A stretch of DNA of 64,000 nucleotides, from positions 124,001-188,000 of the forward strand of contig JASANC010000197.1 in NCBI GenBank assembly GCA_030248135.1, in the 5' to 3' direction. The stretch comes from Theristus sp. LFF4_11 (taxonomy: Eukaryota; Nematoda; Chromadorea; Monhysterida; Xyalidae). The first letter of the stretch is position 1, and each line of letters starts with the position of its first letter. Under the pieces are notes generated by a model that saw only the letters and a program-made list of their open reading frames with translations, was not told the origin of the DNA and ran no database searches. The translations under genes and the position numbers were made by a program. Positions 58,393 to 64,000 of the stretch are shown in pieces.

Positions 58393-58578
58393 TTTTCTTG
58401 TCGTATTTCTCTTATGACTGGTAGTTTTTGCAATTGCATGCAATGATTGTAAACTCTTATTAAATCATTAAAATTGTTTTTTGTTGTTGTGCATGTTGTT
58501 TGTTGATTTTGTGATTACTATGCAGGCTGCAGTTCGTTGTTCTTTAGTTTTCGTTCCTTGTATGTGTTGTTGTGAAAA

Positions 58579-58584
58579 AATAAA
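58579..58584 (+). terminator. Poly(A) signal of AQR
   Basis: AATAAA lies 187 bp after the AQR stop codon in a T-rich context. Confidence 0.6.
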
Positions 58585-58669
58585 ACATCGACTGTTTGTG
58601 TTCAGCTGATCCTGGTGTTTCGCGGTTTTATACCGCACCCTAAATATAGAGGTGTATCGTGTCAGGTCA

Positions 58670-59000
58670 GACTATCGACCAGACAATACAATTGTTTAAT
58701 ATTTGAAGCACGCCCCTTACCGATTCTGGAAACCCGAAAGTACCACTCCGGTGGGCTTGGGGAACGAACGGCTCACCATCCCGTGGAACCAATACCCTCG
58801 CCACGTGAGGGGGACAGCCTCTCTAAGTCCCGCTCTGTCCTGTGGGCACCAGTGATCTTAGCCCGATTTCGGTTTCGGTGGCCTGCGGTCGCTATATTTC
58901 CGCAGTGCAGGGCAGCGAATCCGAAAGTTTTCGTTGGGGGATCGAACCCGTCACCTTCTGGGTTGAAGGCGAGCGTGCTAACCACCAAGCCACGGAGGAG
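58670..59000 (-). mobile_element. tRNA-derived SINE
   Basis: On the minus strand the head reads TGGCTTGGTGGTTAGCACGC (A-box-like) and then GGTTCGATCCC (B box) at tRNA spacing. The anticodon arm is degenerate (CCTTC/GAAGG with an irregular loop). A body of about 250 bp unrelated to tRNA follows and ends near TTGTATTGTC. This is the layout of a SINE. The exact ends and target duplication are not resolved. Confidence 0.75.
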
Positions 59001-59470
59001 TTGATTGATTCATTGGTTGATTTCTCTTCTCCGCATAAAATTTTTCAATTAAACAGTCAGCTTCAGATTCTGACCACCAATATGCATTATTGATTTGACG
59101 CGATGTTGTGCTTTTCTTTTCAGTCGTTGTGGTGAGTCGCCACAATCAGAGTTGTCATTTTCGCGGCCACATAGCAACAATTTGCCCCATCAACAAAGGC
59201 CCAAAACCCAGCAGCGTTTTATACGAAATGTTGGACCCACCGACGTCGTCCGCAAACGGTGTGGTACAGTGTTTTTGGTGCTCTAGTTGGCATTCTTGTC
59301 AATCTTGTGTTATTTTACTGTTGATGGGTATTAGGGTAGAATAATAACACTAACAAAGTTACGTTTGTTATTATCTTAGATACATGTGTTGACATAAAGT
59401 GTCTGCTGTTCAATGCAAAGCAATTGCAAGTGAGTGCATCGTTGCAGGTGTGTCACCATTCAACACGTCG

Positions 59471-61346
59471 ATGCCACCTCCCAGCGCAGTGCCGGCCAGC
59501 AGCAACTTGGCAGTGCGGCGTCAGCTGATGCCCCCGGCGTACATCATCGTCTGCGGCACAGAGGGCGGCGACGCTGTCGAGCTGCCGTTGGACGCAGACG
59601 GCGGCCTCGCAGTGGGCACGCTGCAGATCGAGTTCACTGGCGCCCTCGGCGTCAAGTACAGGTCGGAGGCGCCGCAGCCTTGTGCTCCGATCGAGTGTTC
59701 TAGTGATTTGTTGCTCACCCACCAGTTCCAGAAACTCCGGTCGTTCAGTGGGGTGAACGAACCGTGATAGTCCCGTGGACCACAAGAGGGAGTGGGACGC
59801 ATCAAGTATGGATGGAGCTGATATGATTTCTCATCGATGCATTCAAACGCATCGACAAAAATCTGCTTTGTCAGTTCGCATTTCAAGATTCAAGATGGTA
59901 TTGCATTTTATTTGCAAACTTCAAACACTTGGCGTCTTGTCCCATTTGGTAATCACCTGAACAATGTTTGCCATCGCCATGCTTGCCATGTTGTTCAGAA
60001 ACCCGGAAACCGGTCTGTTCCGTGTGCTAGCGCCTGAAAACGCCAAAATCTACCCACCACCGGGCGGCTGGAGTACACATCACTACATTGCTTGCTGTCC
60101 AAAAAGTACGTTGCGTTTTGTCTGATTGTGTTTTTTTATCGAGCTGTTTGTTACTGGTTAGGCTGGGTGAACGCAGTTGCATCACCATGCAAATCTAATT
60201 TGAAATCACCACGGGGGTTTTGCAAACACTGAAGCGTAACACATGAACTTTGAGAAGCAAACGAGCGTCCGTGGCAGGATGCAGGAGCAGGTGGCAAACG
60301 GGCGTTAGTGGACGATGACGGCAGCTATGGACAGCCGGTGGCGAAACGCGCAGCGTACACTTCTGCCACTGCAACGCTCGGCTACCTCGCGCCCACATGG
60401 ACACCGCCTGCGAAGGAGCACTCGTTTGGGTGAACACCCACACTGTTCACCGCTTGTTTATTCTCATTCTTTTCGGCACTTGTTAGTCTGGTTTTAATGA
60501 AAGTGTGTTCACAATCACCAGTTCTAATGTTTATATGCAGCTTCGGCTCGCCACGTGGCCGCGGTGGCAATTCGTTCGGTGGCTACGCGAACCGAGGCCA
60601 ACGGGGTGGCGCATGGCGTGGCGGCCGTGGCGGGGGCACAACAGGCGCCACGGCGAAACAAAAGCAAACAGGGCCCCCGCTGGTTGGTTGCTGATACAGT
60701 GTGCAACACATTCGCGTCGTTACGAAACGTGCAGTGCTGTATTTTTTGGGTTTATTTGTCGTCAAAAAGAAATCAACCAGGAATCATGATTGAATGTAAC
60801 GAATATTGATCGCATTGGAGTACGTGCGCTGCGCCAGAGCCAGTCGGCCTGCTCTGGTGTAACATACCACGCATTCACGTCGTCGTCGTCGTTATAGCAC
60901 GAGACTGTCACACAGATGATGTTGACGTTTACCCTGTTACCTGTTGTCATGTTTCCGTGCAGGGCGCTGGTGCGGAATTCTGTTCGGTTTGTCAGCTGTC
61001 GCTGAACGGGCCACAACAAGTGGCGGCGCACTACGCTGGCAAGAAACACGCTGACAAGGTCGCTGGCGGCAGGGGCAGGGGCAGGCCCAGAGGGACCGAC
61101 CGTGGCGGCGGGGCCGCATCCGGCGAGGCACGTGGCGGCGGCGCGAAACCCAAGGCAGAACCATGTGAGTTCTGTTGGTGCAGGACAGCAGTGTGAAGGA
61201 TGGCTGGTTGGTTGGTTGGTGTTGCTGCGGTTGGAGCTGTTCGATCGCTGTGTGCCACACGATGCCGCTTTACTGCTGAACTGCTGCGTTCGCTTTCAGC
61301 ATTTGCATCGTCTGACGACGCGCCAATCTTTGATTTCACCAAATAA
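59471..61346 (+). CDS. TDP-43-type N-terminal domain fused to RGG tract and matrin/U1-type zinc finger, 275 residues
   Basis: The exons 59471-59661, 59999-60105, 60291-60429, 60541-60682, 60963-61164 and 61300-61346 (TAA) give 828 bases in frame. Residues about 20-100 align with the TDP-43 N-terminal domain: AYIIVCGTEGGDAVELP, then LGVKYRNPETGLFRVL, a GGWSTHHYIACCPK end, and a basic GKR/AKRAA stretch where TDP-43 has its nuclear localisation signal. In TDP-43 this DIX-like fold drives oligomerisation. Instead of two RRMs, a linker leads to a Gly/Arg-rich tract (SPRGRGGNSFGG, WRGGRGGG). A zinc finger follows, C-X2-C-X12-H-X5-H (FCSVCQLSL...AAHYAGKKH), of the type that binds double-stranded RNA in ZNF346-like proteins. 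A second Gly-rich tail ends PIFDFTK. A nuclear RNA-binding role is inferred. Start at 59471 gives good phase; an upstream in-frame ATG at 59399 lies before an acceptor. Confidence 0.85.
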
Positions 61347-61550
61347 TCAGCGACAGTGTTTTTGGGGTGCGTCTGTCTGCGTTATTCTCGTAAGTGCTCG
61401 CTCGCTCCATACAGTCGAACACGTTTGCTAATAATTTACTGTTTTTAGTTATTCACGTTGCTTTCTGCAGAACTTCACTTCTTCAGAATGCGAATCGAGT
61501 GACACAGTAAAATGGAGCAAACGATTTCGGTGCGCCGCTTCGTTTGCTAA

Positions 61551-61556
61551 AATAAA
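61551..61556 (+). terminator. Poly(A) signal of the TDP-43N/zinc-finger gene
   Basis: AATAAA lies 205 bp after the stop codon, following TTTGCTAA. Confidence 0.6.
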
Positions 61557-61845
61557 AGAAACCGAGCCGGTTTTTTCAACGATTTCACTGTCAGTCTTTG
61601 CACTTTCTTGTTTTTCTCAACAAAGGGCGTTTTTCTACATTTCAAGACTAGGGAAAATAATGCTTCAGAATGCATTGATGTGAAAGGTGCAAAAACTGAC
61701 ATAAATTGTTTTTTAAAGGAACTCATTGATAATAATTCAAGTTTAATTTAATCATTGTTCCGGTTTGAAAGTTTGCATTTTTCCCAAAAAATATTACATT
61801 TTTGTTCAAATGAAATTTATTTGTTAGTTGTTACTAACGCGCATG

Positions 61846-61913
61846 CATGAAGCAGTATTTAATGATGCGTAGCTGTGTTAAAACATAGCTACGTCACTAA
61901 ATACTACTTCATG
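61846..61913. repeat. 68-bp hairpin
   Basis: The arms CATGAAGCAGTATTTA... and ...TAAATACTACTTCATG pair along about 30 bp around a GTGTTAAAAC loop. A small foldback element or structured 3' sequence are both possible. Confidence 0.8.
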
Positions 61914-62037
61914 AATGCCCCTTAAATTTCTGTGTATTCTTGCTAAGTTTAGTTGTCGTTTTGTCGTTTTTCTCCTTCGCTGTTTTTCTTGTTAGTTCTG
62001 CTTATTGTTTTCAGCAAAACAAACCGAACATAGTTGC

Positions 62038-62190
62038 AAAGTGTTTTTGAAAATTCATTAAGAAATAAAAATTAGCGTATAATTTGCATCTGGTTGTGTT
62101 TTGAAAATCAGTGGATTGAAAACACACACAAAACGATGCAAATAAATACACCATTTTTTATTTCTTAATAAATTTTCAAAACACTTTCCA
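62038..62190. repeat. 150-bp AT-rich inverted repeat
   Basis: AAAGTGTTTTTGAAAATT..AAGAAATAAAAA at the left pairs with TTTTTTATTTCTTAATAAATTTTCAAAACACTTT at the right; GATGCAAAT/ATTTGCATC form the inner arms. It is likely another foldback element. Confidence 0.8.
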
Positions 62191-62320
62191 ACCACAGACT
62201 TTTGTATTTCTGAACAAAACACATGTTAAATTGAATAGAAAAATCCGATTGTTCAGTTGAATGTGGAAATGCAAACGTTTCGGAGGAATTTACTTCAGTG
62301 TTTCAATCATTTTCAATGTA

Positions 62321-63482
62321 CAGAGTGATCCAAAAAAACCACACGATAAGAATTGGTTCTAGCTCGCCAACGGGTAAAGGCGGAAACACCATTTAGTTTT
62401 TCGTCCGTACGCATAAACGTCGTTCTAAATCCCGTGCGCAAACTAATCGTGTCCGTAATGCATTAAGATAGCACACACGACACGATTTCTAAATCGCGTG
62501 GCCATTTTTTACGTGTCGTGTCCGTGCGTACGCACAAAAAACTAATTGTTAAACGCGGCTTAAGTGGTTCGGGCTGAAATTTTAACCAAACATCACATAT
62601 AGCTTTTTATTTTTTTGCGTTTAAATTTCATAGCAATCCGTCATGTGTAGTTTGCGAAATCAGCAATTTTATAAAAAAATCAGAAAAACCACGATTTTTA
62701 CTTCATGATTTCGGATAGACATCGTCATCATCATCCAGGTTTTCATCAGGGAGTTAGGCCAGTTCATCTTCCATTTCACTGTCGTTCCCATCAGTGTGTC
62801 TGTCTTGTCGAAGACGCTTGAACTGCTCAACATGAGCGCCTCGATTCTCGATCACAGCGGCCATGCGGTGTCGGAAACTCGACAGCACTTTTTGCTGGAG
62901 CAATTGATTGCTGTAGATTGTTTCGACACCGGAGAGGGTCATTTCTTTCAATTCGTTTCGTACGAATCACTGTTGTTGCGCATTTTGTTTGCTCGTATGC
63001 ACTTTTTGCTGGAGCAATTGATTGCTGTAGATTGTTTCGACACCGGAGAGGGTCATTTCTTTCAATTCGTTTCGTACGAATAACTGTTGTTGCGCATTTT
63101 GTTTGCTCGTATGCACCAACACAGAACACCTGCTGCTCAGTTGTCCAATCCATTTTTTTACAAAACGCAACAAAACCAAAAAAATCGGTGGCTTGACTGC
63201 TGCAACAAAAAAACAATGATTTCAGAAAAAATCGTGACAGCAAAAGTACCAAAGACGATTCCTGCATTGTTTTTTGTGTATTTGCCGCAAAAAGTCATTT
63301 TGTGCGTTTTTTCTGTTTCGTTTCGCCATTCATTACAGAGTTGACCAATTTGTCTGAAATTTTAACACACAAAATAACAAGCTATCATATATGTAATGCT
63401 TGTTTAAAATTTCAGCCCAAACCATCAACCTGTTGGCAAGCTGGAGCCGATTCTTATCGTGTAGTTTTTTTGGATCACCTTG
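62321..63482 (-). pseudogene. Internally deleted mariner-like element with transposase remnants
   Basis: The terminal repeats CAGAGTGATCCAAAAAAACC and its right counterpart are bordered by TA (62319-62320, 63483-63484). On the minus strand an ATG at 63151-63153 opens MDWTTEQQVFCVGAY, the start typical of DUF4817-type helix-turn-helix transposases of insects and nematodes. After about 30 codons the frame breaks. Near 62830-62890 a transposase-like C-terminus appears (FRHRMAAVIENRGAHVEQF). The whole catalytic centre is missing. A 113-bp internal segment is duplicated in tandem (62887-62999 and 63000-63112). The left terminal repeat is split by a nested MITE at about 62375-62562. Confidence 0.8.
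62375..62562. mobile_element. Small MITE nested in the left terminal repeat
   Basis: The inverted ends TTTAGTTTTTCGTCCGTACG and CGTGCGTACGCACAAAAAACT face each other. Removing the segment restores continuity between GCTCGCCAACGGG and the GGGCTGAAATTTTAA block, as on the right side of the host element. Confidence 0.65.
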
Positions 63483-63484
63483 TA

Positions 63485-64000
63485 TTTTGCCACCGACATT
63501 TTTTCATGCAGTGAATGTTTGTGCTTTCTGAGACTTGATAAAATTAAGAACGTGATCACCTGAATCCAGAGTTGAAGAATTTTACAAGGATAATGCGACG
63601 AGCATATCAATGGGGGACTGTAACAAATCAAACACGTTCTGTAACTCTCAAAACATTATGAATATTCCATGGTGTTTTGCAAATTAGTAGAAGCTTTGAA
63701 ATAAATGAAAGTGATTTATGGTTCAGTCAACCAAGTTAGGCATTGCGATTCATTTAATCAATTTTCAATATTGTGGTTAGTTACGTAAACTGCATTCGTA
63801 AAAAACTGCTTCAAACACAACTCAGATGAGAGGTATTTTTCGCAGTTGTGTTGCCATTGCAATGGCATTATCTCGGAATCACAACGAACGACCACGAAAC
63901 GGTGATTTTTTTTTATTCATTCAATGAAATGAATTCTTGAACTTACTTAAACGAGTGTTCAAAACAATGTAAGTTGCAGCACGCGTGTTTAACGTGTCTC
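63485..64000. other. Non-coding sequence to the window end
   Basis: It is AT-rich with no supported exon or repeat. Confidence 0.4.

Larger units (their letters stand above)
58393..59470. other. Spacer between AQR and the TDP-43N/zinc-finger gene
   Basis: It holds the AQR poly(A) signal and a tRNA-derived SINE. Good acceptors at about 59123 (CTTTTCTTTTCAG) and 59446 (CATCGTTGCAG) probably serve 5' UTR exons or trans-splicing of the next gene. No protein-coding exon is evident. Confidence 0.5.

Overview
The window is eukaryotic nuclear DNA: short GT-AG introns inside most genes, AATAAA poly(A) signals, a nuclear tRNA gene without an encoded CCA, an RNA polymerase III-type SINE and several families of DNA transposons. 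Same-strand genes packed about 150-190 bp apart, strong splice acceptors just ahead of start codons, and TTAGG-type interstitial repeats suggest a nematode, perhaps an enoplean with long introns. This is an inference; nothing here fixes the species.

Layout. 0.9-3.1 kb holds two convergent genes: an unrecognised five-exon gene (+) and a divergent SKP1-like gene (-). 3.4-6.3 kb is tandem-repeat DNA (45-bp, 172-bp and 149-bp units; the 149-bp array has 13 copies). 6.3-12.7 kb is a transposon graveyard dominated by poly-G/poly-C hAT-like elements. Two nested insertions there can be resolved from 8-bp target duplications and empty paralogous sites.

12.8-58.4 kb is a same-strand chain of three housekeeping genes: ZRANB2 (splicing factor with two RanBP2-type zinc fingers and an RS tail), a YIPF1/YIPF2-type Golgi membrane protein, and AQR/Aquarius (intron-binding spliceosomal helicase). 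AQR was reconstructed as 29 exons encoding 1490 residues in one continuous frame. Its intron 15 is 22.4 kb long and contains antisense genes: a five-exon aquaporin with lysine in place of the usual selectivity-filter arginine, and Q/N/S/T-rich genes with no recognised domain. A tRNA-Phe gene and a mariner-type inverted-repeat element lie in other AQR introns. A miniature LTR retrotransposon lies in YIPF intron 2.

59.5-61.3 kb encodes a 275-residue protein joining a TDP-43-type N-terminal domain to an RGG tract and a matrin/U1-type zinc finger, with no RRM. 61.3-64 kb is non-coding, with two hairpins and an internally deleted transposase element that itself carries a nested MITE.

Four of the recognisable plus-strand genes act around RNA or secretion: ZRANB2 and AQR in pre-mRNA splicing, the TDP-43N/zinc-finger protein probably as an RNA binder, and YIPF in Golgi traffic. 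The spacing of ZRANB2-YIPF-AQR suggests they may be co-transcribed. Exon boundaries are hand-drawn from splice signals and reading phase. Those of ZRANB2, AQR, the aquaporin, SKP1-like and TDP-43N genes each give an exact multiple of three.
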